From Nitrosopumilus ureiphilus (GTDB taxonomy: Archaea > Thermoproteota > Nitrososphaeria > Nitrososphaerales > Nitrosopumilaceae), in NCBI RefSeq assembly GCF_013407185.1, contig NZ_CP026995.1, positions 623,578-687,577 on the forward strand: a stretch of DNA of 64,000 nucleotides, written 5' to 3'. This document shows positions 53,111-61,272 of this stretch, one piece after another (the first letter of the stretch is position 1; every line of letters begins with the position of its first letter). The notes beneath the pieces were generated by a model, which worked only from the letters and a program-made list of their open reading frames with translations, searched no databases and was not told the DNA's origin. The translations under genes were made by a program, and so were the position numbers.

Positions 53111-53560
53111 GCAACAAGTTTTTTTAATTTAAGAGTTCAACATTGTTTTCTTAAATCAGTCTATCTTTTTATTATTTTTAATTTCATTTTTTTCCTTAGA
53201 AAAATTTGTGGTTCCAAGCAAGGTTTTCTCAACTAGTTTAATCTCTTGTGCTACCTAGGCACAAACTATTTGTAACATGTTTAAGCATATTTTCTCTTAT
53301 CTTACTGGAATAATTTTATATTCGATATGTGAGGGGATTAAATTTTCAAATGCCGTGGACGAGTTTTGTGAAATTAGTTTGATACCGACCCAATACTATT
53401 CATGAAATGACAAATTTTCTAGTTTGAATCAACAAATCAAGTAAAAATTAGATACTATTTTCTAAAGTATTGTGTGGCTAGAATTATTTTTGAAGGTACT
53501 TTAGATCTTTGGTGAAACTATGGAGTAATTGTCTCTAAAGAATTCCAAACATATTCAATT
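53111..53560 (+). other. 450-base intergenic region between csp and the LanC-like gene
   Basis: AT-rich, with no frame I can support on either strand. One perfect hairpin TTGTGC-TACCTAG-GCACAA at 53246-53264. T-rich tracts after csp and at the far end could terminate the two convergent transcripts. Marks the boundary of the lanthipeptide-like cluster. Confidence 0.5.
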
Positions 53561-54814
53561 TTACATTGCAAGAACGGATGGAATGCTCTTGTCATACAGT
53601 CGAAGATAAAAATATGCAATTCCTGCTTTTCCAGTCATTAGATCTAATAATTCCCCTCCACTGTTTCCGCATTCCCATGAGTTTGATTTTTGATATGTTT
53701 CAAATCCTTTATTCCCAATAAATTCTGCAAATTCTTCATATTCTTTATTTTTTAATATCTTACTAGCATACAAAAAAATATCTCCAATTCCTCCAAGTCC
53801 GTGACATAATGAATAATCTCGAAAGACATCTTGATTTTTTTGAATTTGATTTTTTATTTCTTCTAATGCCTTTTGTGCCTTATTTGCATATTTTTCCTCT
53901 TCAAGTAATTCAAAAATATGTAGTCTGGAAATACAAATTCCAGGAGATCCATGACACCATCCCATAGCACCTGTAAGATCTAACAAGTCTTCTTCGGTAT
54001 TAGTATCTCTCCTAAAATCTGGCCAATTTTTTTGCTCGGGAATATAATGAGAATCTTCATATGCGAATGCTTTTTTTGCAGATTCGAGATATTTTTTATC
54101 ACCTGTTAATGTATAGAGTTTAACTAAACTATGACCAATTCCTGCAGCGCCATGTGCAAATCCTGTCAAATTATGAAGTGCATTATCTGCTCCATTACAT
54201 TTAGCATCCCATGATATGCCTATTTTTTCAACACTTGCTCTACTAATGATCTCTTCTCCTAATTGTTTTAGAATATTTAGAATTTTCTCATCTTGTAAAT
54301 TCTTATACAATGACAATAAAGGTGGAATTACACCTGCATTTCCAGCAATCACGTCTAACATATGTTCTGAATTAATCAAAGTTTGAATTTTCTTGAGAAT
54401 TTTATATCCTTGCAATGCGAGTTTACTGTCTTTTGATGTCAAACTTATTTCATTAGATACAAACCAAACTCCGGTTATACCTTCATAAAATCCAAAACTC
54501 AAATCTTTTTCCTTTGAAATTTTGTACAATGCATGACGAATTGCACCCTTTGCGGTATTGAGATAAACCGGTTTGTTTGTAATCTTAAAAAGTTGTAATA
54601 AAAAATATGCAATACCTGAAGTTCCTTCATAGAAACTATATCCTAATGAATCATATGAAATTATCACTGAATAGTTTTTTATATAATTTTCCCAATCATC
54701 ATCTGGATTCTCCATTCTTCCTATCCAATTACATTTATCTTCGTACCAAATGGCATTTGTACAAAATTCATTGCCAATAGATTCTGCTATGTTTAGGAAA
54801 TTTTCTCTAACCAT
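53561..54814 (-). CDS. LanC-type lanthionine cyclase
   Basis: 417 residues, close to NisC (414). An alpha,alpha-toroid with repeated GxxG segments. All catalytic and zinc residues have counterparts: D154 in DVIAGNAG (NisC D141), H221 in GFAHGAAG (H212), C287 in GWCHGSPG (C284), C337 and H338 in SLCHGLGG (C330, H331). It should add Cys thiols to dehydro residues. Stand-alone, not fused to a dehydratase. Starts one base after the HopA1-like gene ends; last gene of the cluster. Confidence 0.88.
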   Translation of the reverse strand: MVRENFLNIAESIGNEFCTNAIWYEDKCNWIGRMENPDDDWENYIKNYSVIISYDSLGYSFYEGTSGIAYFLLQLFKITNKPVYLNTAKGAIRHALYKISKEKDLSFGFYEGITGVWFVSNEISLTSKDSKLALQGYKILKKIQTLINSEHMLDVIAGNAGVIPPLLSLYKNLQDEKILNILKQLGEEIISRASVEKIGISWDAKCNGADNALHNLTGFAHGAAGIGHSLVKLYTLTGDKKYLESAKKAFAYEDSHYIPEQKNWPDFRRDTNTEEDLLDLTGAMGWCHGSPGICISRLHIFELLEEEKYANKAQKALEEIKNQIQKNQDVFRDYSLCHGLGGIGDIFLYASKILKNKEYEEFAEFIGNKGFETYQKSNSWECGNSGGELLDLMTGKAGIAYFYLRLYDKSIPSVLAM

Positions 54815-55771
54815 TTATGTAAATCCACTTAATTGCTCGTAATTATTTATAGAGTCTTGATTAAGATAAGGACATGTCAATGAAAGACCTCGTTTTTTAA
54901 AAACCTTGTCTATCTCCATCCTGATCTCCCTTTTTATTGATATTTGTTTACGATAACATTCAATCATTGATTCTGCAATAATTCTGCTTGTTCTATATCC
55001 GAATCCCTCATCATCAATTACGTCTTCAGCCAATCCTATACCTGGTGCTAATCTTTTTGCAAACAATGACGTTGAAGGATTTAAAAATTCTTTAACTTCA
55101 TTATAAATTTCACATAATGATTTTTGTATGTGGGGGATATTCTCTATATCCACATATAATACTGCCGCGTCAGAACGTGGATAACTATTTTTATTATTTA
55201 GAATTTTAAACCTAAAAGGTATTTCTTTTTCATTTAATCTGTATGTTATTTCATAAAGCAATAATGCAGCTGCATCTATCTGTATGTTCCAATATATTTT
55301 GACATGGGGTGACTGATAAGAAAAAGTAGCGTCACTTAATGCCATGTAGAATCCTGAATTCAAGAGTCTGTATTCTTTTTGTATGAATAACAATCCTTCA
55401 CAACCGATTTCTTGTGTGTCGTTTAAATTCATAAACTCCTCAGGCGTTGCCCAAATCACAAGACCGTCTTTTTCCACCAATAATTGGCCATCATATGTTC
55501 CGGTGATGGTCCAACCTATATCCCATGTTCCAATACCTGTATTGTGTTGTGAAAATGTTTCTAGAAGTTCTTCATTGGATGTGTATTCTTCAGAATTATG
55601 TACAAGTAAATTTCTACAATGAAAAATATGATAAATCATATCTGTAAGATCAAAATATGATCCAGAGTCATCTGCATTGTTACTATATTCTATTCCATCA
55701 TAAAGATATGTGGTGGGAGATGTTATGGTGATGGCATCTAAGATTTCATTAATGAGATTGGATTGTGTCAT
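54815..55771 (-). CDS. HopA1-family protein, probable phospho-Ser/Thr lyase
   Basis: 318 residues. The HopA1 pattern is clear in the second half: IPFRFKILNNKNSYPRSDAA followed by VLYVDIENI, and SLFAKRLAPGIGLAED followed by GFGYRTSRIIAESMI. HopA1-like proteins (LxmY in class V lanthipeptides, TvaD in thioviridamide-type pathways) eliminate phosphate from phosphorylated Ser/Thr to give dehydro residues. Lies between the kinase gene (6-base gap) and the cyclase gene (no gap). No signal peptide: cytosolic. Confidence 0.82.
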   Translation of the reverse strand: MTQSNLINEILDAITITSPTTYLYDGIEYSNNADDSGSYFDLTDMIYHIFHCRNLLVHNSEEYTSNEELLETFSQHNTGIGTWDIGWTITGTYDGQLLVEKDGLVIWATPEEFMNLNDTQEIGCEGLLFIQKEYRLLNSGFYMALSDATFSYQSPHVKIYWNIQIDAAALLLYEITYRLNEKEIPFRFKILNNKNSYPRSDAAVLYVDIENIPHIQKSLCEIYNEVKEFLNPSTSLFAKRLAPGIGLAEDVIDDEGFGYRTSRIIAESMIECYRKQISIKREIRMEIDKVFKKRGLSLTCPYLNQDSINNYEQLSGFT

Positions 55772-55777
55772 TTTTGC

Positions 55778-56875
55778 TTAATCCTCTAACATTTTTTTAA
55801 TTTTTCTACCGTTATCTTTGACCAAATAATCGCAATACTGAACTATGTTTTTTGCATCAATAGTTATTTCATCTGATTGATAAGCAGATTCATATGCCAT
55901 ATGAATTAATTTGGCAATGCATAATTTGCTTAATTTTGAGAAAAAATTTGAAGACACTAGTGTTTCTTTGATATTTTTCTTGTATTCTTTACAAAATAAT
56001 CTGGTTGTAATCCCCGTTTCCTCAATTAGCGAATCATATGTTAATGAATCTCTGTCCGATTCATATATCCTATGATGTAGATTCCGTTCAATGATGTTGC
56101 TTATTATGCATGCAACATCCCAAAGTGGATCTCCTTTTAAAACAAGTTCCCAATCAATTACCCTGAGAATATAATCATCTGTGTCCTGAGTATTTTTTAA
56201 TAATACATTATCTAGTTTCATATCTCCATGAATTATGGTGGATTTGTTCCAAATATTGGGAATATCCTGAATGTATGGATAAATCTCTGTTTCTTGTTGC
56301 ATTGCCCTCAACAATTGATAATTGCCTGGACTTATGACCGTCATAATTTCGGGTCTTGGTCTAACTATGAACAATGTAATTGGAAGTGTATCTGGTAAAA
56401 AAGAAAATAAGGAATCATCGATATAATCGCTAAACTCATTATGATACAGAGCAATAAGATCTGCTAATGCCAATAGAATCTGTTTCTTGTTATTCTTTAC
56501 AGATTCATAATATGTGGCAAAAGATTCTGCATTGTGAATAAATTCTAATAATAAAATGGCGTTTTTTTTATCATATTTGATAAACTGAGGCATTATTTTA
56601 TTAGTTAATAGATTAGTTTTATTTTGTATCACGTTGTAAAACTTTGCTTCACGATTTACAAATTCGTTATCATAACTATTTGATAATTGAGGTTGTTTGA
56701 CAATATAGCTGTTTTCTGAACCTTGAATGACTTGAATATTTTTATTCATTCTGGACACATCTTTGATTGTAACCCTGTCTTCAACAACTGATTTTTTATG
56801 AATTAAATTATTTTTAAGCAAATAAGGTACAATGTTTTCTAATTCTATTATTAATCTTGCACTATCCATGATCAC
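55778..56875 (-). CDS. APH-type kinase, probable peptide Thr kinase
   Basis: 365 residues from ATG 56875 or 56869. Aminoglycoside-phosphotransferase fold: Brenner motif IIHGDMKLDNVLL (catalytic Asp and Asn), metal-binding VIDWELVLKGDPLWDVACII, and a P-loop-like VIQGSENSYIVKQPQ with the ATP lysine. Related kinases (LxmK, TvaC) phosphorylate Ser/Thr of a precursor peptide before HopA1-type elimination. Given the partners, drug resistance is unlikely. First enzyme gene after the precursor. Confidence 0.8.
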   Translation of the reverse strand: MIMDSARLIIELENIVPYLLKNNLIHKKSVVEDRVTIKDVSRMNKNIQVIQGSENSYIVKQPQLSNSYDNEFVNREAKFYNVIQNKTNLLTNKIMPQFIKYDKKNAILLLEFIHNAESFATYYESVKNNKKQILLALADLIALYHNEFSDYIDDSLFSFLPDTLPITLFIVRPRPEIMTVISPGNYQLLRAMQQETEIYPYIQDIPNIWNKSTIIHGDMKLDNVLLKNTQDTDDYILRVIDWELVLKGDPLWDVACIISNIIERNLHHRIYESDRDSLTYDSLIEETGITTRLFCKEYKKNIKETLVSSNFFSKLSKLCIAKLIHMAYESAYQSDEITIDAKNIVQYCDYLVKDNGRKIKKMLED

Positions 56876-56904
56876 ATTACTTCCATTTTGCTAATATGTG
56901 TGAA

Positions 56905-56952
56905 TAAAAAAAAATAAGGGGTTAAAGGTGGCTACGTCCATAACTCCCTTAT
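56905..56952 (-). terminator. Stem-loop plus T-run between precursor and enzyme genes
   Basis: On the minus strand the precursor's stop region forms ATAAGGGAGTTA, pairing (one bulge) with TAACCCCTTAT after an 18-base loop, followed directly by nine T. This looks like an intrinsic terminator or attenuator that would make the precursor mRNA more abundant than the downstream kinase-lyase-cyclase message. Confidence 0.6.
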
Positions 56953-58010
56953 CTTGTGCGTCTTGTTTTTCGTACTTTTCGTTTTGGTTTTACTGGTTTT
57001 CTTGAACAAAGTGGACCCAATCTTGTTTTGATACAACCTGGACCTACAATTGTTCTCTTACAACCTGGACCTACGACTGTTTTGATACAACCTGGACCGA
57101 TGATTGTCTTACAACCTGGACCTACAATTGTTCTCTTACAACCTGGACCTACAATTGTTCTCTTACAACCTGGACCTACGACTGTTTTGATACAACCTGG
57201 ACCGATGATTGTCTTACAACCTGGACCTACAATTGTTCTCTTACAACCTGGTGGTAAAAGTGTCTTACAACCTGGACCTACGACTGTTTTGATACAACCT
57301 GGACCTACAATTGTTCTCTTACAACCTGGACCGATGATTGTCTTACAACCTGGACCTACAATTGTTCTCTTACAACCTGGACCGATGATTGTCTTACAAC
57401 CTGGACCTACGACTGTTTTGATACAACCTGGACCGATGATTGTCTTACAACCTGGACCGATGATTGTCTTACAACCTGGACCTACGACTGTCTTACATCG
57501 TGGACCTACAACTGTTACTATGTTGCATCTTGGAGCAGGTATTGTTTTGATACAACCTGGACCGATGATTGTCTTACAACCTGGACCTACGACTGTCTTA
57601 CATCGTGGACCTACAACTGTTACTATGTTGCATCTTGGAGCAGGTATTGTTTTGATACAACCTGGACCTACGACTGTTTTGATACAACCTGGACCTACGA
57701 CTGTCTTACAACCTGGACCTACGACTGTCTTACATCGTGGACCAATCACTGTTTTACATTTTGGACCGATGATTGTCTTACATCGTGGACCAATCACTGT
57801 TTTACATTTTGGACCGATGATTGTCTTACAACCTGGGCCAATCAATGTCTTTCCACATCGTGGACCTACGATTGTCTTGGTACAACCTGGACCAATGATT
57901 GTTTTGATACATCGTGGACCTAGTACGGTTTTGATACATCGTGGACCTAGTACGGTTTTGATACATCGTGGACCTATTCTGGTTAAGATTTTCGTACTTT
58001 TCTTTGCCAT
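56949..58010 (-). CDS. Giant repetitive Thr/Cys precursor peptide (38 T-x5-C units)
   Basis: 353 residues from ATG 58010. After a short N-terminus (MAKKSTKILT) the protein is 38 units, each ending in Cys with an invariant Thr six residues before it: consensus T-(I/V)-(I/V)-G-P-(G/R)-C, linkers K, IK, KR or NIV. Cysteines run from residue 16 to 335; the 18-residue tail is strongly basic (KPKRKVRKTRRTR). No Ser or Asp/Glu lies in the array. I interpret it as a multi-core lanthipeptide substrate in which each Thr becomes dehydrobutyrine and is captured by the Cys. No leader-type GG site or signal peptide is seen. Confidence 0.8.
   Translation of the reverse strand: MAKKSTKILTRIGPRCIKTVLGPRCIKTVLGPRCIKTIIGPGCTKTIVGPRCGKTLIGPGCKTIIGPKCKTVIGPRCKTIIGPKCKTVIGPRCKTVVGPGCKTVVGPGCIKTVVGPGCIKTIPAPRCNIVTVVGPRCKTVVGPGCKTIIGPGCIKTIPAPRCNIVTVVGPRCKTVVGPGCKTIIGPGCKTIIGPGCIKTVVGPGCKTIIGPGCKRTIVGPGCKTIIGPGCKRTIVGPGCIKTVVGPGCKTLLPPGCKRTIVGPGCKTIIGPGCIKTVVGPGCKRTIVGPGCKRTIVGPGCKTIIGPGCIKTVVGPGCKRTIVGPGCIKTRLGPLCSRKPVKPKRKVRKTRRTR
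56990..57975 (-). repeat. About 1-kb array of 24-30 bp degenerate tandem units
   Basis: DNA of the precursor gene: recurring blocks such as ACAACCTGGACCTACGACTG and ACAACCTGGACCGATGATTG on the plus strand. Unit variants are shuffled (pairs of blocks recur as 50-100 base segments, for example around 57480-57550 and 57590-57660), showing repeated internal duplication. Confidence 0.9.
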
Positions 58011-58056
58011 TTAGATCTCTCTCAGATGTGATGTTTCTAAAATCATTACAAAATAA

Positions 58057-58066
58057 TTTATAATAA
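58057..58066 (-). promoter_or_regulatory. Putative TATA box of the precursor gene, in a 300-base non-coding stretch
   Basis: Minus-strand ATTATAAATT about 50 bases before the precursor ATG, giving a leader of roughly 25 bases that contains GAGAG. The stretch 58011-58312 otherwise shows only AT-rich sequence and no frame I can support. Confidence 0.4.
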
Positions 58067-58312
58067 CGTACTTAAGTATTATTTTACGGTGATGTGATAT
58101 ATGTATTGAAATAATTATTCAACATTAAGGCAACCATCAAAAACATTCTTAAAAATTCCCAATCAAATTTGATCAATGACCTTATATGGACTATATTTTT
58201 TATAGTACAAATACCCCGAAAAATAACACAGTAGCTAGATTTAATAAAAAATTTGAATTTTTGTCATTGTATTTATATACAAAAATACTTTGTTAATATG
58301 ATATGAAAGTTA

Positions 58313-58498
58313 TTAAATGAGATCTGGATCTTCAGTTAGAGACGAATCTGGAAATCGATCCGTTATTCTGAAAACCAAATTATTGATGTCCTTTTTTAAA
58401 GCACCTAGCAATTCTTGTTTAGGGATCTTGATAGTGAAGCGTGTTCTTAGGCGCTTTTGTCTAGTTGCAATGCAATTGATTGATTGAGATATCATCAA
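58313..58498 (-). CDS. Small basic hypothetical protein upstream of the precursor gene
   Basis: 61 residues (ATG 58498 or 58495). Basic N-terminal half (IATRQKRLRTRFTIKIPK) and acidic end (SSLTEDPDLI). Possible helix LLGALKKDINNLVF. No known motif. Same strand as the precursor and the CcdA/thioredoxin genes, so it could be a regulator or accessory factor of either; it may also be a chance frame. Flanks (58011-58312 and 58499-58720) are non-coding. Confidence 0.4.
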   Translation of the reverse strand: MMISQSINCIATRQKRLRTRFTIKIPKQELLGALKKDINNLVFRITDRFPDSSLTEDPDLI

Positions 58499-58720
58499 GT
58501 TTTGTTAAATTAGTCAGATGTCCATCTACTTTGTTTATAAAGAATTCAATTGAATTTGTAAATTTGGACATTATTTTCTAAAATATTTGCAGATGTTAGA
58601 GTTCTAACCTAAAACATAAGATCCTTTGATGGTCTACGAGTATCAAACTAAAAGTTCAACACCCTTTAGGAGTTAGAGATTTGAAGTGATTTTGTAAATC
58701 CCGTTCAAGGAACTAATTTT

Positions 58721-59827
58721 TTACCCAAACGTGAATGTGAAAATCTCAAATCCGGGATTATTCACCAAAATCTCAAGTGTATGTTGTTCGGACTCGTTTG
58801 TTTTGATAATGTTGTATAGGCCAGGATGATGTGTGTGTACTCTGCCTTTTGTACCTACATCATCGCCTGCATTATCCGTCTGTATTATATTTCCATCAAA
58901 GAGTATCTGTAAATCTGCTTCTCCTGCAGTCACAATGTTTACCTCTTTACCACTGTATGGCAAAACAATTCTTCCTGAATCTGAAACTAGTCTCATGCTA
59001 CCTTCAAGATTGGTCCATGTTCCATCCAAGTAAAAGTAATGCCTGTTAAGTGATTCTGGTACAGAATATGTAACATTATGATTTGGAGAAAACCCCTCAG
59101 AATTTCCCAACTGATTTCTTCCAGACGCAAAATTAAATCCAAAATATAATTCTGGACTTCTAATCCACGAATGTTCAAATTCGTTTATTTGAACTAATTC
59201 TCCTGCAACTGGCATGTCCATTCCCATAGAATCTGATCTTTCTTGAAGTAGCTTCTGGATAATTTTCTCTGTTTCTTGATATCTGCCTTCACCAATGTGA
59301 TCATATCGAATAAACCCTTCATGATCTGCAATATACTTTCTTGGCCAGTATCTGTTCTCAAAAGCATCCCATGTTTCTTTGTCATTGTCTAGAACAATAG
59401 GGTAGTTGATCCCATATTTTGTAACTGCCATCTTTACATTATCAATATCTTTTTCAAACTCAAATTCAGGGGAATGGACTCCTATGATCAGTAATCCTTG
59501 GTCTGAATATTTTTCATCCCATGCTGTGATAAAAGGTAGAGTTCTGATGCAATTGATGCAGCTGTATGTCCAGATGTCGTATAGCACAACTTTGCCTTTG
59601 ATTTTTTCTTTGAGTTCATCTGGTGTAGTGTTAATGTATCCTGCAATTCCTTTTAATTCGGGGGCTTTTTTGAATTGGCTCTTGTCTATTTTTGATGTTA
59701 TAATTTCAGATTTTTCAATAACATCCGTATTTTGAGTATCAAAAAACGAAAGGGCTGAGCTTATTACAGCTATCGCTATAACTATTGATATTCCAAACAC
59801 TATTGCATTTTTTTTATCTGAATTCAT
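58721..59827 (-). CDS. Membrane-anchored thioredoxin-like protein (DipZ/TlpA C-terminal type)
   Basis: 368 residues. Membrane anchor at 8-27 (AIVFGISIVIAIAVISSAL); redoxin domain about 55-200 with active site C90-I-N-C93 in WTYSCINCIRTLP; then a beta-sandwich domain (about 205-368) as in DipZ-like proteins. Acts outside the membrane in disulfide reduction. The start follows the ccdA stop by 3 bases, so CcdA very likely supplies its electrons. Confidence 0.85.
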   Translation of the reverse strand: MNSDKKNAIVFGISIVIAIAVISSALSFFDTQNTDVIEKSEIITSKIDKSQFKKAPELKGIAGYINTTPDELKEKIKGKVVLYDIWTYSCINCIRTLPFITAWDEKYSDQGLLIIGVHSPEFEFEKDIDNVKMAVTKYGINYPIVLDNDKETWDAFENRYWPRKYIADHEGFIRYDHIGEGRYQETEKIIQKLLQERSDSMGMDMPVAGELVQINEFEHSWIRSPELYFGFNFASGRNQLGNSEGFSPNHNVTYSVPESLNRHYFYLDGTWTNLEGSMRLVSDSGRIVLPYSGKEVNIVTAGEADLQILFDGNIIQTDNAGDDVGTKGRVHTHHPGLYNIIKTNESEQHTLEILVNNPGFEIFTFTFG

Positions 59828-59830
59828 GTC

Positions 59831-60562
59831 TTATCCCCACAATACCAATTCGTTTAGGATTGGAAAATTTGCAATGTATGCCAATTGGTTTGTCATTACT
59901 AAAATTCCAAGAATAATGATAAATCCACCAAGAATCAATGAATAATACTTTAGATGTTTTGACATTTTTTGTATTATTTTAGTTGCCCTTGAGAAAAACA
60001 CCCCGATTAGTATGAATGGTATTCCTAAACCAAGTGAATATGCTAAAAGAAGATTAAATGCTACAGATGGAGTAGTGGCTGCAAGTGTGAGAACGGTTCC
60101 TAACACTGGACCAACACATGGAGTCCAACCTACTGCAAAAGCTAATCCGAAAAGAAATGACATAGGAAAACTAGTGTTTTTTCCCTGTGGGAAAAATTTC
60201 TTCTCCATGTTAAGCTGACGAATTTTTGTACTTAGAACAATAAACACTCCAAACCCTATGATGATTATTCCTCCAACATAGTTTAGAATTGAAACAAACT
60301 CTGAAATTCCAGTTGATAAAAAACCGTTAATCAAAATGCCTAGAAATGAAAAAACAATTGAAAATCCCAATACGAAAAATATGGAGTTTAGTATTACCTT
60401 TACTCTGTTTATGGAAACAATGGTTTTGTTGTTTCCGCTCAACTCACTAACTGTACTTCCAGAAATATACGCAATAAAGGCAGGAACCATTGGCAGGATG
60501 CATGGAGCAACAAATGAGCCTAATCCTGCAAGAACTGCAATTGCGATGGTTACTTCTGACAT
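59831..60562 (-). CDS. ccdA: CcdA/DsbD-type thiol electron-transfer membrane protein
   Basis: About 243 residues from ATG 60562 (frame open to 60604). Six membrane helices; paired redox cysteines in SFVAPCILPMVPAF and VGWTPCVGPVLGTV. Passes reducing power from cytosolic thioredoxin across the membrane to the downstream CINC protein. A TATA-like site lies about 26 bases upstream and the AAAAGATTGGGGT element 46 bases upstream, supporting this start. Confidence 0.88.
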   Translation of the reverse strand: MSEVTIAIAVLAGLGSFVAPCILPMVPAFIAYISGSTVSELSGNNKTIVSINRVKVILNSIFFVLGFSIVFSFLGILINGFLSTGISEFVSILNYVGGIIIIGFGVFIVLSTKIRQLNMEKKFFPQGKNTSFPMSFLFGLAFAVGWTPCVGPVLGTVLTLAATTPSVAFNLLLAYSLGLGIPFILIGVFFSRATKIIQKMSKHLKYYSLILGGFIIILGILVMTNQLAYIANFPILNELVLWG

Positions 60563-60607
60563 AAAGCAATTTACTAAATTTAACTTATTAGAATTCGTCC
60601 ACATTAG

Positions 60608-60620
60608 ACCCCAATCTTTT
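60608..60620 (-). promoter_or_regulatory. AAAAGATTGGGGT element, ccdA promoter
   Basis: Thirteen-base element reading toward ccdA; its proximal end is 46 bases before ATG 60562, directly upstream of the TATA position. Forms a perfect 13-bp inverted repeat with the copy at 60647-60659. Confidence 0.65.
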
Positions 60621-60646
60621 TTTGAGGAATTATTTTTTCAAAGTCC

Positions 60647-60659
60647 AAAAGATTGGGGT
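60647..60659 (+). promoter_or_regulatory. AAAAGATTGGGGT element, DM13-gene promoter
   Basis: Same 13 bases reading toward ATG 60706, proximal end 47 bases before it; TATA-like TTTAATACTT lies between them at about 60678-60687. Confidence 0.65.
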
Positions 60660-60705
60660 GTAAACTGGAAAATCCGTTTAATACTTTTTTGTATTAATTT
60701 TGTCA

Positions 60706-61262
60706 ATGAATAAATTCATAATAGTTACAGTTGTCGTAGCACTTGTAGGAATATCTATTGCCTTTGCTAGTCCGCTATTTTATGATACAGAAATCAATGA
60801 GCCAATTCCATGGACGACACTATGATGGACGACACTATGATGGACGACACTATGATGGACGACACTATGATGGACGACACTATGATGGACGACACTATGA
60901 TGGACGACACTATGATGGACGACACTATGATGCCAAAATCATACCAAGGAACTTTTGTGGGAGTAAACGATGGAATACATAATGCAGAAGGACAATCCAG
61001 AGTTATTTTCTTGGATGACGGTAGAGATATACTTCGATTGGAGAATTTTAAATCTACAAACGGCCCCGATCTCTTTGTATATCTCTCAACAGACACTCAA
61101 GCAACAGATATTGTAAATCTCGGAGCATTAAAGGCCAATATGGGAAATCAGAATTATGGAATTCCTGAAGGAACAGACCTAGAAAAATACAATAATGTTT
61201 TGATCTGGTGTAAATCCTTCAGTACGTTGTTTGGTAGTGCAGATCTAACCTCCCACTCCTAA
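60706..61262 (+). CDS. DM13-domain secreted protein with a frame break after the signal peptide
   Basis: ATG 60706 (TATA at the leaderless distance) opens a signal peptide FIIVTVVVALVGISIAFASP and EINEPIP, then hits TGA in WTTL. The main domain continues in another frame from ATG 60810: eight MDDTM units, then a DM13 domain (YQGTFVGVNDGIHNAEGQ, LRLENFKSTNGPDLFVYLST, IPEGTDLEKYNNVLIWCKSF). DM13 domains carry a conserved Cys and are linked to redox. One missing base near 60808-60812 would join the frames as EPIP-MDDTM. Real mutation, phase variation or sequencing error. Confidence 0.7.
60810..60929 (+). repeat. Eight perfect 15-bp tandem repeats (ATGGACGACACTATG)
   Basis: Encodes MDDTM eight times between signal peptide and DM13 domain. 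Copy-number change keeps the frame, so the frame break at its 5' edge is a separate event. Confidence 0.95.
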
Positions 61263-61272
61263 TTTTTTTAAC

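Noticed and set aside
53111..53560. Non-coding RNA in the csp-LanC gap
   Set aside because: One short hairpin only; no promoter-terminator layout or recognisable RNA family.
55778..56875. Aminoglycoside resistance kinase
   Set aside because: The fold is APH-type, but the tight linkage to HopA1-like, LanC-like and precursor genes points to peptide phosphorylation.
56990..57975. CRISPR array
   Set aside because: The regular repeats lie within one coding frame, unit lengths are multiples of three and there are no unique spacers or cas genes.
56956..58014. A long open frame (352 codons, repeating QPGPT-like units) on the plus strand opposite the precursor gene
   Set aside because: It is the exact antisense of the T-x5-C array; the repeat codons happen to lack reverse-strand stops. 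The minus-strand frame has the enzyme neighbours, promoter position and chemically sensible residues.
60758..60982. Plus-strand frame with repeated GRHYD units over the 15-bp repeats, and its minus-strand counterpart with IIVSS-type repeats
   Set aside because: Both are shadows of the 15-bp repeat, which stays open in several frames; only the MDDTM frame leads into a recognisable DM13 domain.
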